A stretch of DNA of 64,000 nt from Chaenocephalus aceratus (GCA_023974075.1 CM043797.1:29596523-29660522), one strand, 5' to 3'. Positions 42,263-62,135 are shown, counted from the first letter of the stretch. Translations and numbers: made by a program. Notes: a model not told the origin generated them from the letters alone.

Positions 42263-43088
42263 AGGTCCCATGTCATGCTTTTCCGGTTATTACCCGTCCC
42301 CTTGTGTGTTATGTAGCTTTCTCTGCATGTAAACGGTCTGCAAAGTCACAAACCCTCAAAGTACACCCTGTAGCGAGTACAACTCTAACACAGAAAAGAC
42401 GTGTCTATGCTGCCCCAGAACGCCTCGTTGGAGATTTTTCTTTTTCCATTTTTTTCTTCCTGGGTATGGTGACGTGACCATACCCAAATTAACCAATCCG
42501 TGGAGCTCCTCACACACACTTTCTCAGCGGCGAAACTGTGACGCGCTGGGGGGGGGGTGCTAGTGGAGCCTCGCAGATGGGGATGCTGCAGCCCCCTTAG
42601 CACCCCCCCCCCCCTTCCCGCGTCCATGGTGCTCAGGCTGAGTTTCGCGATGTCTCAGGGTTAGGGTACCCTAACCCTGTCTCGCAGACCCCACGCAGCA
42701 ACCAGGAAACAACACCAGTAATACAGCTCACACTGTCCGCTCCTCACAGCAGCGAGCCCCGCAACGTCCCGCCAACACAGCACCCAGACCCCACGCAGCA
42801 TTCTCATCAGTTTGTCATTACTGGTGTCATTTTCTGGTTGCTAACGCCATTGTAACACATACTCACTGATGTTCCGCTGTAACGGTGGTGGACTCATCAG
42901 AACAGAGTGGGCGAGCTGACCAATCAGAGCACAGTGGGCTCATGGGAGGGGGGGCAGGAGCTCCATCAAGCCGTTTAGGACAGAGAGTGAATACACATAC
43001 TATACTATACATTGAACAATGTAAATCTATTCTAGTAGACCTCAACAATGGAATTATGATCAGTAGAAATGGCCATGACATGGGACAT
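42263..43088. mobile_element. TTAA-flanked TIR element, 826 bp, non-coding
   Basis: The left end AGGTCCCATGTCATGC and the reverse complement of the right end (ATGTCCCATGTCATGG) match at 13 of 16 positions. TTAA is present on both sides (42259-42262 and 43089-43092). Inside are a second, nested inverted repeat (AACCAGGAAACAACACCAGT near 42699; its partner near 42816-42841), a perfect palindrome at 42657-42680, G- and C-homopolymers near 42550 and 42603, and more CpG than the surroundings. No open frame resembles a transposase. The target site suggests a piggyBac- or Kolobok-mobilised element. Confidence 0.75.
42657..42680. repeat. 24-bp perfect palindrome of head-to-head TTAGGG-like units
   Basis: GGTTAGGGTACCCTAACC is the core, and the symmetry extends by CAG/CTG on the outside. 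It lies inside the TTAA-flanked element. Confidence 0.9.
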
Positions 43089-44593
43089 TTAAGTTTAGAA
43101 ATCCCTTTGCATGGTGCAACATATCCAATGAGCCATTGATGTCAAAACACATGGGAGCTGTAGTTGTAGGTAACTGAATTCTGAAGTGTAACAACATTGC
43201 CCATGTAGCCTCAGCTGCACCAGCTTGTCCATCTTAGGGATGGGAAATGGAAAAAAGACATGGTGAAACTGCAAATCATTGGTATTGTTGCAGGAAAATA
43301 AAGCCCACAGAATGACTGTCGTTGAGAAACAATTGTTGCTCAAATGTTAAAATTGTAATTTGGACAAGCTGCTCAAGTGAGGACATAGGAGCAGAAGACC
43401 GGCAGCTTTAAAAAGGCAGGGTGGGAGTGGCAGTGAGGGAGATGGAATAAGAGCGGGAGAGTGACGTTAAAGAAAGAGAGTGTGTGTGGTTGTGTGTGAT
43501 ACTCCACAGCAGGGTAATGTGAGCCTGTGGTCCCAGAGGGGACAGATCACCTGTAGAAACCCCCCACTCTTCTCTATCAAATGCCCCCAACCCCCATAAT
43601 GGCATAAGCGCCCTCCCCCACACATGACACCCCCGCACTTTTCCAAACACCTGCATTCTCATGGACAGGAGCTTGAAAATGCCAAATTCATGGAAGTAAA
43701 TCCAGACAGCGTCAGACAAACACTCCCACACGCAGAATATTTGCAGTTATGCCCACTTACACCATTCCAAGGAGTTGGCAGGCCTATTAATACTGCACTT
43801 CAAGGACTAAGGGATTGGGCGTTGAGCCATAGGATGCTATCTGGTGACTGATACACACTTGTGTCTCTCTTTCTGTCCTCGGGGTACTGCCGTTCAGTCT
43901 GCCTGCCAAGCTGAAAGGTTAGACTGGTTGCATTCCCACAGTAAGACCAAGCTGGCCTAAACAGGGCTGTGGTCAACCTTACGTGTTTATGTCTTCATTT
44001 AAAAAAAGAAGAGGCAGTGTACTAAGAGAACTACATACTCAATAGAGTCGCACATTGACTCCGTTCAAAGCTGTTTTTTCAGTAGCTGAATTTACTAAAG
44101 TTTTCAAAAGAGTTTCAAAACATGTCATTTTTGCATGAAAAATGCAAAATTCCTCTCAATATTAAACAAAATAAATATGTGAAAACAAACAGTTATAACA
44201 GTGCCAACCACAGAGAAACTTAGACACAAATCTAATCTAGCCAATTAAATCATTATCATATCAGTGCTGCAGCTGATTTAAGCATCACACAGCTTTTCAG
44301 CTGTCGCCTCAAGTGAGACTGCATTATTACAGCACAAGTTTCCCTCACATATTCAAGGTAACCAAGATGAGTAATTGATATACAAAGATTATTTTGAGGG
44401 TGAAGTATTCCTTTAACTAGCCTCTCCTTCCCAAAGACAGAAGCTGTTTATAACAATACACTTAGTGTTCACTTATTATATTTACCCAGCCAGAGAACCT
44501 CATGTGCCTGCACATGTTGTTATATGTTATTGTGGAAGTAACAAAGGTGGCAGTGATGCAGAGTAGGGATTAGGGAAGTTAAGACTGTGAGAA

Positions 44594-44661
44594 GGATTTG
44601 ATCCAAGGCCAGCAAGGGCACATGTCCTTCCAAAGGCAGGGCGCTTAAGCATTAAACCATC
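44594..44661 (-). mobile_element. degenerate tRNA-like sequence (SINE or tRNA pseudogene)
   Basis: On the minus strand GATGGTTTAATGCTTAAGCG resembles a Ser/Leu-type A box region, and GGATCAAATCC resembles a B box (consensus GGTTCGAATCC, two mismatches). The cloverleaf does not look intact, so a functional tRNA is unlikely. Confidence 0.35.
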
Positions 44662-46114
44662 AAAATGTTAACAAGGGTGGTTAATTTAGGAAGGAAAACC
44701 GCACCATTGAGTCCCTTCTTTTGGCATCAACATGATAAAGGAATCACATGAATGTTGAGTTGGAGTAAACTGTGTAGCATAGATAATTAGAAAGCCCTGA
44801 CTCTTTTTTGCTTGGCTTAGTGGAAATCAGCCTTAGTAGACTGCAGAAAACTCACAGACATCATGCTGCAATGGGTTAAATTGTACAATCTAGTTTGATA
44901 AAGTCTCTAAAGATAGACCTACTGGTGAAATGCTGCACACATTCACAAATGATAATTGTAGTTGATCCAATCGCTGCCCTCATTGACATGCACAGCTGAA
45001 ATTCCTAAACCCTCCTGAACCTCCCACTTCCTGCCATCCAAATCAAGTTCCTAATACGTTATGATTGGAAATGTCCTGCAGCCTACAAGCACTTTTTTCC
45101 ATACAGTCATCATCAACTAACTAGTAAGCATAAATGTTTGTGTTATGCTTGCATTAACCCGTATGGCAGTCTGATTTCCTCTTGCAGATGATGGCTGGTT
45201 TGGTCAGAGTGAGTTTAACATAGAAGTAGGATAGCCAGAAAATACACTCCCAGCAATAAATCACAAAAATATTATACAGTATTGTTCATATGTGACCTAA
45301 GATGATCTTTTTTGTCTTTGCTTACCAGCCAAATGTCCATTTAATTGGCCTGTTTGATTATTAACTCAGTGGTTTTATGGCCTAAAGGGTAACTGTGGTC
45401 ATTATCCACTCAGTGTGATGGTCATTAGTCTGGCAATTCCAACACGTTGTCTACTCACCCCTGCTATTCACACTCTACTGTGAAAGTAAACAGTGGGATG
45501 GAGTGTGTGGGTGGCTCGGGCTGATAATGTGCTGCTGAACCTCTTTACCTCACCCTCATTTATTTTATTACTTGTCTGACTCTTTTTCTTGTAAAAGTAG
45601 ATCAAGTATTACGTATTTTCCCCTTTTCTCTTGGCTTACAGTAAATGAACAAACAAATGAAGATTTGATTTGATTCTAAGTTTTCTCTATTTCATGGTCC
45701 CATTCATTTATTTCTTTGGCACACACACACTACGCCCCTGATAATCATCAGCTCCAGGGCACACTCTATTGTTTCAGCTCAGTGCTAATTACTTCAGGTC
45801 TTGACCCCAGGTTCAGCCAAAGAGCAGTAGAGGGGGATGGTGCGTATGCGAATGTGAGTGAGCAGAGGGAAGATACGTGTGTTGGGGGTCGGGGGTGGGG
45901 TTTGCTGGGTGGAGAGGTCATTGCTGCTGCCAATCAATTGTCACACTGGATTTGCCTAAAAATCACTCTATAATCCAGGAGTGAAAACACAGCAGCACAA
46001 TGAGACCATGCTGCCAGAGTGCTGCAGCTGTTTTCACATATTAAGTATTTATGGTAGGCTTTTATCAACAGCAACTCCTGGAAATATCTGACACATAAAT
46101 CCCAGGAGAAAAAG

Positions 46115-46190
46115 AGATAAGATAAGATAAAATAAGATTAACCTTTATTAATCCCCGAGGGGAAATGCAGTTGTACAAAGCAGCAACATG
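46115..46190. mobile_element. LINE-type 3' tail ((GATAA)n plus TTTATTAATCCCCGAGGGGA)
   Basis: GATAAGATAAGATAA repeats are followed by CTTTATTAATCCCCGAGGGG and AAATGCAGTTGTACA. This is a widely dispersed fish retroposon tail, recognised from memory. Confidence 0.65.
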
Positions 46191-47267
46191 GTAAGTGTGA
46201 TAAAACAGGACAGCAAAGATTCACACAGATTAATAAAATCAAAAAAAAAAAAATCAAGAAAAAAAAAAAGATATGGAAATGATTAGGCCCGAAACGAACA
46301 TAAATTGTTAGACTGCAACCCTGCTCATTTTTCTTGTCTCTGTCCAGGTTTTTTTTTTGCTGGTTTCTCATATTTCTCTGCTTTGTGTCTTGGGCAGAAG
46401 AAGATAGATGAGTTTGAGATCAAAAAGGCATAAATGATCTCACCCAAATTCAGTTGTTTCAAAGGTTCCGAACTTAGGGGAAAATGCTGAAACAGACATT
46501 AAGAAATAGTTTGATTTCAGGATTAAGTGGAATCAAATATGGTATAATATAGAATAAAGCATAACTTTCCATCTAGTATAAAGTAAAATATATATCGGTC
46601 TGAACATTAATCTCATCTGATTCTTGCTCCATTTAACAAAAAAGTGACATTAGAATACAGTTGCAGGCATTTGTGGTATTTGAAAAGGCCTGGAGCTCTT
46701 AAGTTGAGTTTGATTACACCTGCAGCCTCAGAACTATAAATCACTTGGAAGAAAAAACAAATCAAGTACTCCTTGAGCTCTCCTCCTCCCAAGATATTTG
46801 CAATAAATCCAAGCACTTTCCCACCAAGTCCACTTTTACAACACAGAAAAGCCAAAACAACATATTTCAGTTCTAGCTTCATGCTGTAAAGGAGAAGTCT
46901 TCTCCCAGGGTGCCACAAGCAAACAAAACCTGTCCAGTATGAGCATTCATTGCAATGCTAAACAGATTTCCAATGCTTCAGCATCACTTAAGGCCCTACT
47001 TTCAATTACAATGTCACGGGCACTTAGAGCTGACGGCCCTTTAGACAGGGAGAGTGGAACCTGTGGTGAATTCCAGACAGGCTTTAAAGACCATTATAGG
47101 TACTTTAAATATAACATAAAAACACACTCACGTTTTCAAATGCTTATTTTCTAAAAATACAGCCAACATAAACACATGTAAGCCACATCAGCCAGTATAA
47201 ATAGATGTTCTGGATATTGTCAGAATTAGTGGGGAAGCTCGATTATTTTTCTTTGCAGGAGGAGAGT

Positions 47268-47392
47268 GGTAAAAGAAGAGAATAGTAAGTAAGAAGAAAA
47301 GAAAGAAGACAGAAAAGGAGAACATACTGAAGGAAATGAGAGGAGAGAAGATGAGACTGAAAATGGGGGAGAGGGGAGGAGAAGAGGGTCGC
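47268..47392 (+). repeat. purine-rich tract upstream of fzd4
   Basis: About 125 bases of the + strand are mostly A and G (GAGGAGAG, GAAAGAAGA and similar), ending just before the putative promoter. Such tracts can bind GAGA-type factors or form triplex DNA; no function is shown here. Confidence 0.6.
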
Positions 47393-47399
47393 TCTTCTA

Positions 47400-47865
47400 T
47401 TTTCTCTTGGATCCCGCCCTCCTGGTCAGTGGTTGGTCAGGGAAACCCAGCTCCCGCGCACGGATTGGTCGGCTCTCCTCCGGACGGGAATAACAGTCTC
47501 TCCTCGCAGACACAATAAAGTTTAGAGCTGGACGCTTGCAGGGAGTAGGTGCAAAACCACAAACGCTGTATCCCGAGGCTGCGCTTCACTTCTACGGACT
47601 TATTAACGGAAAACAACGCGAACGGACAGCGGGATTTACCCCAACGTGGGAGTTTTATTGAAAAAAGATTATACGCTCCGATCGCGCGATGATTCCCAGC
47701 TGTTTTATGGATATTTTATTCTACTGAATGGATCGGAATTGGATAATATAGCAAAACGCACGGACTACACGCGCTCCAATCTTCCTGGACTATTCACACC
47801 TCACTTTGGTTTTGAGGAGGATATCTCCTGTGGCAACATTTGCAGAAGTCAGGCGCTCAGTGACC
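47400..47865 (+). promoter_or_regulatory. putative fzd4 promoter and 5' leader
   Basis: CpG density rises here relative to the flanking AT-rich DNA, for example around 47454-47486 and 47612-47690. A reversed CCAAT box (ATTGG, 47464-47468) and a CCCGCCC-like Sp1 motif near 47414 are visible, with no clear consensus TATA box. The transcription start cannot be fixed from sequence. If the leader starts upstream of 47689 it contains short upstream ORFs (47689-47727 and 47728-47751). Confidence 0.5.
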
Positions 47866-54117
<6,252 letters not shown>

Positions 54118-55096
54118 TAAATGGACTTCTACATGCTTCTCTGTTAATTGCAGAAACTGACTGTCAATGAAGAGGACAGAGAAAAAATGAGGGAGTAGCA
54201 GGAGCTTCTCAAGGAAAGGCATTGGATGTAAAAGGCATCGGAAAAAAGCTTGCCGAGAGCATGCCCCTTCCCTTCAAAGTGCCTCTAACCGGTGTTATGG
54301 AGAAGAAAAGTGGAGGATTGAGTCGTAAAAGTAGCAAGAGTAGCCTCTACCTCTGTTAGACTTGATTTTCCCAGAGAGATGAATAAACCGGAAAAGGAAG
54401 GAGAAAGAGAGACGGAAAAGGCAGGAAAATGCAATCCAGACACAGCGATAAGCTGCGTAGCATCACGTCGACCTCTCTGCCTCCCTGAGCAGAAGAGACT
54501 GAACCCGCTGGAGACAGTTAGACTCATCCAATGTGTCTTTGGAGGGTCTTTTGAAGTTCTGAATTTTACACTGGAGGGTCCTGGTGCAGACATTGCACAG
54601 ATGAAAGTTGACGTTTCCTAAAAGCACCTGACAACTTGAGTTCCTGTAGGGCTTTTAGTTCCATATGGGAAAATCAAAAATCAAATACCAGAACAACCGC
54701 ATCTAAAATATAACGAGAAAATATAAAACATGGCCTTCAACCTGTGATTTGTTACAGTTTTGTAAATTATTACCGTTTCTACAACATAAAACAGCAGGGG
54801 ATTGTATTGCTCAGAATTCTTTGGGAAAGCAGCTTTGAGCTCTATATGCACTATAACTTTATTCAATATGTGTCTATGCGTGTCACAAGTGCATTACCAG
54901 GGACGGCAGTGATGTAATAGCAAATCATCACCCAGCATATTAGCATGCAGACTTTAACAGTTTGGTCAGGTTTTATTGTGAAGGCTTCAGAAAAATAGTG
55001 GGTTTATTGAAAATCACTTTTCTTGCAAATATTTTTAACGGCAAGAGCAAACAGGAAAAATAATCTCATATTTTTCTCTAACGTGTCTTAGGTTAA

Positions 55097-55428
55097 AGGT
55101 GGGGTAGGTACATTTGAGAAACCGGCTCGAGATACACTTTTTGTTATATTCCATGGAATGCTCTTAACATCCCGATAGCAATGAATATCTTAAGTGCTTT
55201 GACAAAAAATCCATAAAAAAATGTCATCTGTGGAAGCCGACGTACTGTAAAAAAGCACGACCAATCACTTTAGCCGGCCCGGCTAAAATAACTGGATGGC
55301 CTACCTGCCTGTCAGCCTTCCATCTCGTGCCCTCATTGGTCATGTGCGCGTTCGTGTGTGTTGGAGGAGGGGCTCTATAAGGAAGTGGCAGATTCAAGCT
55401 GGTTTCTCCAAAATTACCTACCCCACCT
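55097..55428. mobile_element. MITE copy 2, inverted relative to copy 1, TTAA-flanked
   Basis: The left end AGGTGGGGTAGGTACATTTG and the right end TTACCTACCCCACCT are inverted, with TTAA at 55093-55096 and 55429-55432. The interior is the reverse complement of the element at 22258-22568 (for example CCATGGAATGCTCTTAACAT here, the complement there). It carries about 60 bp around GGCCCGGCTAAAATAACTGG that copy 1 lacks. It sits 1 kb after the fzd4 stop, possibly within the 3' UTR. Confidence 0.88.
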
Positions 55429-57094
55429 TTAAGTCTGTTGTAGCTATAAATACGTACCGCAATGAATACTGGGAGGACCCCAGATCTGCCTTTATTTACC
55501 CATTAATATGAAAGCCGTAAGGCTTCTGGGAAATGTAGGCGTGTGTGTTTTACCTCAGTAATCTACGAAAATCACAGCTCACTTCCACTAATAAGCGCTG
55601 TCTTTGTTGAAACCCTGTACTGCATATGCTCTTGAGTTACCACAAAAAGTGGGAAATTAAATGATTCCCTCTGTCCTTGTTTCCAAACATCGGACCCTAG
55701 ACAAGCTGAAGAGTGAGAGGTTATTAGACAATCACTTGCCAAAAGAAACATTATGCAATAACAAAGAGCTATCACTGACACATGCATGTGCACAAAAACA
55801 TTTATGCAGGTGAATACACAGCAATCAGTTTCCACAAATCTCAACCGCCATGGGCTATTATTACTATCATAATGATAATACCTATATTGAGACAATATCT
55901 GCCTCATTTTCTCTCTTTTCTTTCTGTCTGTTTTTTGTCCGTGTCTCTTTGGCCCGCTGCCTGCCTGTCTCTTTAACCTTGTCCATTGCATCATGGCTCA
56001 TTTACCAGACAATCAAGTCATCCCTGGAAATAATGTTCTAAATGATATTTCAAATCTTCATGGATTACAGAGCCATGACTTCTTGTTCATTGTCTGTAGT
56101 GGTGCATTTCCATGATAATGGGCGTCTCCCAACATTTGAACCTTGCAGTTCTTCTCTATAATTGCTTATAGTGCCAATTAAAGTAGTTGTTTCTGGTCTT
56201 ACTGCTGGACCCACCAAAAATGTGCAACTGCTCCAGTGCACTGTATATTTGCCTGACAATCTATCAAGCAAAGCTCTTGCGTTTCAGTGAGTCTTTGAAT
56301 GTATAATACCGAATGTGGGCCATGTGTCACATTGATTTCTACATTTAAGTAGAGACAAGAAAATGACTGGGCTGTTTGAATGTATAAGGGGTAAGAATAA
56401 GTTGGTGTGTCATTTGAAACCAGTTAGTGCCTCACAAAGTCCTGTCACAGGTATTTATAAGATAATGTTTAGATTGGGACGGAAAATACAGTGTGCATTT
56501 CCATGGTCCCAAAATATGATTACTGTAACAACACCCTTATTGCATTTAAACATACTTTTGGAAAATCTTAGAAACCTGAAATACCAATGTTACTCAAACC
56601 ATGATACATGGGCACTCTTATTACATTTCCAAAGTCAAACAAACCTTACAGAGAGAATTAAAAGAACCCCCGACCACCTCCCCTCTGAGCTAATGCCGTT
56701 TCCCTCTGAAACTGCCTTAATGTTCTGGCTCTCTACCCAAGTATGACCATGCTGAGCTTCAGGTGACATTTCCAAACAATCACCGTGCCTTGAAACATAC
56801 CGAGTGGCACTGCCCAGCGTAATGAAGATTGAGAACCACTGGTAATACAGATTTCTTACTGCTTTTCGGGATGCCCAGAAATGTGTTATTGTTAGGGATC
56901 AGTTCACCAACAGTGATGGTAGTCCTCTAAGGTCTAGACTGTTTCGTTTGTGTAGAAATCTCATTGTTGTGATGATGTCATCAATGTATTATTAAGAAAT
57001 TGCTAATTTATCTTTGTAAAAAAGTGACACTTTTTGTTAAACTTAACTTACTTTACTGTTATTTAAAACACTTTTGTATCAGAAGATGATGATG

Positions 57095-57100
57095 AATAAA
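57095..57100 (+). terminator. candidate poly(A) signal (AATAAA)
   Basis: AATAAA is followed within about 10 bases by GT-rich sequence (GTTTTGGTTT, then GTGGATG and TTATGTG), the usual arrangement of a vertebrate poly(A) signal. It lies about 3.0 kb after the fzd4 stop. AATAAA at 54382-54387 is an alternative, earlier site. Confidence 0.4.
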
Positions 57101-57865
57101 AACGTTTTGGTTTCCAATAATGTGGATGACATTTTATGTGTTTTAATGGATACAAGAAAATGGCTCTTCCAATAGTTTTTCAGACTGACAATTTCAAATC
57201 ATAAAACATATGTTAACTGTCACATAAGACAAATAACTGCAGTGTTTGCTACCTCTGCTTGTAAAACGATAAAGATCAACTATCTGCTAACTGCCTTGAT
57301 GATTAATAACTAATTGGTTCAAGTCTCAATATAATTAACATCCAGTATCATAGATTCATGCATTAACAATAAGAATGAATCGGTCTACAATGCATGTCTC
57401 AGTTGTGTTCATTTAATGGGTTGAGCAATACTGCCACCTCTTGTCTGATGAGACAAATTAAGCATTGTTGCTTTATCATATAGGAACTTTCTCTACACAT
57501 CTATACAGCAGCTACTCCGTTTAGATCTTTCTCGCATTTCTTTTTAAGCGTTTCTTTGGCTTAGGCTGAGAAATGCTTCATAACCACTAAACTTGTTTGA
57601 ATCCACAATGGAAACTCAGTAATTACTGTGTAAAACATGCCAGTACCATCCATCACATCTCATTAGCTATGAACTTGCAACATCCCCTACACACACGCTA
57701 ACTCACTTAAAGTACACAAAGACAAACTCGCAGTAGCACACACACACACACACACCTCCTTGCTTCAGAATTTGCTGACATTTGGGTTTTACAATTACAC
57801 TCAATGCACGCTAGACTCTAATTTACCAAAACATGGGTACAATTGCATCAGGAAAAACTGATTAA

Positions 57866-58011
<146 letters not shown>

Positions 58012-58274
58012 ACAGAAAGAAGGAGAGAGAAAGAGATTCCAAATATCTAAGTCTGCAGCTCCAATTTCCTTCCTGTAATTTACTATGAGTGAATTGAGTG
58101 TTTGTTTAAGAACTCGCTGAAAAGCCTGAGGTAAAAGGAAAGTGACAGCATCTACGGCTCTATTGTTTCCAGATGTGGCTTTACTACGCACACACACACA
58201 CACACTAAACTAAAATTCTAATTCGCACACAGAGAAAGAGGAGGAGTTACATTTGAATAGGAACATCCTAAATG

Positions 58275-58376
<102 letters not shown>

Positions 58377-59571
58377 AATGCCACAGGTCATTTTATATCC
58401 AGGTTTCTATTTCAGTGGTTATTTAGAGATGTAGTAACCTGTCACACACACATCTTTCACAGCAGAGAGCTCACCCTAAAGGCTGATTTTCCAACCGTAA
58501 AAATAACAGAAAACTCCACTTCTAGCTTTAATTATTACTCACATTGACAGATGTACAGTATTACCTCAGGATATACACTCCTGTGGTAAAACACACATGC
58601 CCACCAAGTAACACGCACTTGTTGCACTCTGTTAGAAGACAGCATGTTGGTATTCCTTTTTTACAACGCTGAAATGCGAAAGGACCCTATTAAAATTCCT
58701 TGGAGATATAGTCCTTGGAATGTATTTTACTCTGCATGGAAATCTGTGTGTTAGTGTGTGTGTGAGAAGGAGGGAAAGAGCGAAAGATGTGCTGAAATAA
58801 GCATAAACTCACTAGAAACAGAAGAAGTAAAAGAAAATGTGGAGAACAAAATAGAGAGGAGAAAGAAAGTATGAGAGATTGAGCGTGAGGAAGGGGAAAG
58901 GAAATCTGTCATCCTCCAACAGCCGAATGCTGCAGCTGTTCCCTCTCGGCAATGTTGAAATCGTTTCCCCATTCTGCTCAGCGTCTCCTCTGCATGAATA
59001 GTTTTGAGTAATGGCCACCACTAGGGATTCTGGGTGACGTAGTTGTCTTTCCCCGAGAGCCAATTTGGTGCAAGAAGGATTTGTAAATCCCGGTCCTCCA
59101 GCCAAACAAGTAACGAGTTGAGACTGCAATCCAAAAGTCCAGCCAAGAAGGGATTGGAGAATTATCCACATTAGGCTGTAACAGAGAGCGCTTTATACAT
59201 GGGGTGTGAAGAAACGGGATTCATTTCATTTTACAGAAAGATGTTCTGCATGACAGGGTTTATTATGGATTATGTTTGATAGGGTAAACTGCACAAATAA
59301 TCAAGGAAGTGCTAGGAAGTGTTGATTGATTAAGTGGTTGCATATTGAAAGACCTATATGCATGTATTTATTGTTTAATGTTATAGTTTATGCAAAGCAA
59401 CCAAATGTCTTCATTCATTATATTCTATTAAGATTTTTTCCCTCACAAAGTGTACATATGTAATCAACTGAAAATACAACATTGGACTAAACTTTGTATT
59501 TACACATGACAAGTTGATGCGGTCAAGGTTACACCTATGGTTACATCCCAACATAACAGTGCCCTTTGTCA

Positions 59572-59586
59572 CCACTAGGTGTCACT
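59572..59586 (+). promoter_or_regulatory. CTCF-like motif
   Basis: CCACTAGGTGTCACT fits the vertebrate CTCF core (CCASYAGRKGGCRSY) except for one T in place of G. It may equally be part of a dispersed repeat. Confidence 0.25.
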
Positions 59587-62135
59587 CTATGTCCAGACCA
59601 CCATTATAAGCACATATTGGTGAATCAAGAATGCATCTCTAGGATATATTTGACCCAATAATTAATTCCACATCTTTTTTTAAAGAAGAGCAAGATTTTT
59701 TTATTTAATTTGATAACATTAAAAAACATTGATATTTTTCTGTGACTTCTATTTCTCTTCATTTCTGAATTTCTAACTATTATACATGTTGCAATGTAAA
59801 TCATATTACTTTGTTTTCTTCACTACTTATCACAGATATAGTTACTCATTACTCCGCAGATAAGACCTTTAGTCAGCAAGATGGATGTGAAGCTATTCTG
59901 CTAATTAGGTAATGTTATCAAACCCAATGTTCAAATAATAATGATGAAGTGTAAGTTGTTCTGCCATAATAGGAACAACAAACCAACAGAAGGATGAGAG
60001 AAATGTTGATCATGCACAGTTCATACACGCCCACACAGTCCTGCGAGTGTTAACTAGGTAACATGAGTAAAAACACATTGTGTGGGTGGACTATGGGTGG
60101 GGCTTAAAGAGACTACACAGTATGTTGTTGTGTTTTATAGATATATATAAATTATTTGATCACTAAATAATATGTGTTCATCTATCTCATGAGGTACATG
60201 AAGAGCACTCAGGGGTGCAAAGCATCGTGTATATATAGCCTGTACTGTTGGAGGTTAAGCAAATGTGTTAACAATAAATAAATGCGGTAGGCTACCTTCT
60301 GGGAGAAAGGCAGAGTGATTCCATGTTATATCAGCAGGACATTTGTCCACCCTGCTATTGTTTAACCTCTAAGTAATTACATTCAATATATTTTAGAATT
60401 GACAGGAATTATACAGATTATAATTAATTTCAATACATACATTTAAAAAATATGAGTATTTAAATAAAATCAAATAGATTTAAATGCTTAAAAATAAACT
60501 CTACCATGATTAATTTCTGTGAGTGTAGAAACGTCAACTGGTCCATACAGTCCCCTTCAGAGAGAGATGAAGCATTAGAGTGGGAGATAGAGAGGAGGAG
60601 CAAAGTAAAGAGAAGGGAAAGAAGGAGGAAATGAGAAAGAGAGAGTGGCAGTATTGTGTGGTTATGGGTAAAGGTCTGAGACAAACATTGAGGCAAGCGT
60701 CTAACAAGCGGAACATAAATTATTCCTTTGGTTTTCCCTCAATCAGAAAGTCAGTGTGGCAAGCCAATTGACTGGAAATGACTCACACAAACATAATCTA
60801 TCTCCAAGAGCCCGTCTGGGTTTGTTTCCTTCGGGTTTTTTTCCTATGCTGCAATGCTAGAGTACAGAAATAGAAGGCATAGAAAGACCTGGCTGCTCTG
60901 GTACAGTAGGTCAGTTTGTTAAAGTCATGTCCATGTTCTGCTGGTTTGTTTTAACTGAAGTCAGTTCGTCTGATCACTTCTTCCAACTGCCTGCTATCCA
61001 CCTAACCCTGCTGAGTCCTAATGTGAAACATTTATATTTTCAATGTTCCCATGACATTACACACTTGAAAGCTTCATTACTTTTATTAAATGTAGGGCTG
61101 TTCTTTTCTGTCTCTTTATATTTGGCAATATTAAAGACGTCTGAACTCAATGTAATCGCCACATATGCTATTACTTAGAGATGATCATAGATGTAAAAGT
61201 AAAGCAATGAACAGCCAAATTTGAATAAGACACGAACAATATGTGTGTATGGATGGCTTGTGGGTCTGCATATTGTGTTAGCACGTTAGTGACCATCTCA
61301 TGTTGGACAGTGTTATAGGGCGTGAGTGTGTTTCTGTTCCCTCGTGAATCAGTGACTCTGCACTGCCAGTTTTAAACTTTTTGACGCCTGAATAGCAATG
61401 AGACAATTAGCTAAGGAGTATGATTCAGGGCTCACTATGTCCTGCTTATTAGAACTGCTCCAACACACCACAGCTGCACCCCGGTCACACAGATATGGAA
61501 ATTAAATAGGGTACACATGCTGCGCGCACACACATATGCAAACTCCAAAAAAATACACAAACTGTAACAGAATTCTCAGATAAATGCGTGCAGAATATGA
61601 GGAAAGAGACAGAGAGAAGGGAGGAAGAGAGGCCGGGGGATAGAGAGAGCGTCTCATGTGTTATCAGCCACGTAACAAATAAACACATGGTCTGTTTGTA
61701 AAAGTGTTTGCCGCATTAAAAAACATAATACTCTACAGAATCCATCACTGAGTATAGATTTTCTATTTTAAACATTTACTAGGAACTTCATCTGATGCTA
61801 ATATGTTGTACTCAAAATTCAAGTTACAATTCTCTGCAGTGTTACATTATAATAAAGCTGTTGATGGTTGATCAGTATGGGTTTAACAACAGTGCCGCCA
61901 CATATTAATTCCAACCCCATTTGACATTATCAAGCTCAACAAAATGAAAATCCAAGTGAAACAGGTTTCAGATTTGGAACACTTGTTCAGATTTATCAGT
62001 AACCTGTGGCATGAAGGGCCATTTTGAGTCACAAAAACTGTCTATGGAAATACAGCAAAAGTATAAATGGCACTTTTCATTTTAAGGAATAATAAAACTG
62101 GATTAAAGTAATAGCCACCATAATCGCAAACATAC

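Larger units (their letters stand above)
43095..47265. other. intergenic, no gene seen
   Basis: AT-rich DNA upstream of fzd4 holding a tRNA-like fragment and a retroposon tail. No recognised coding exon. Cis-regulatory elements of fzd4 could be here but cannot be called without cross-species alignment. Confidence 0.6.

Noticed and set aside
44594..44661. Functional tRNA gene on the minus strand
   Set aside because: A and B boxes are degenerate and no good acceptor stem is seen; better read as a SINE or pseudogene remnant.
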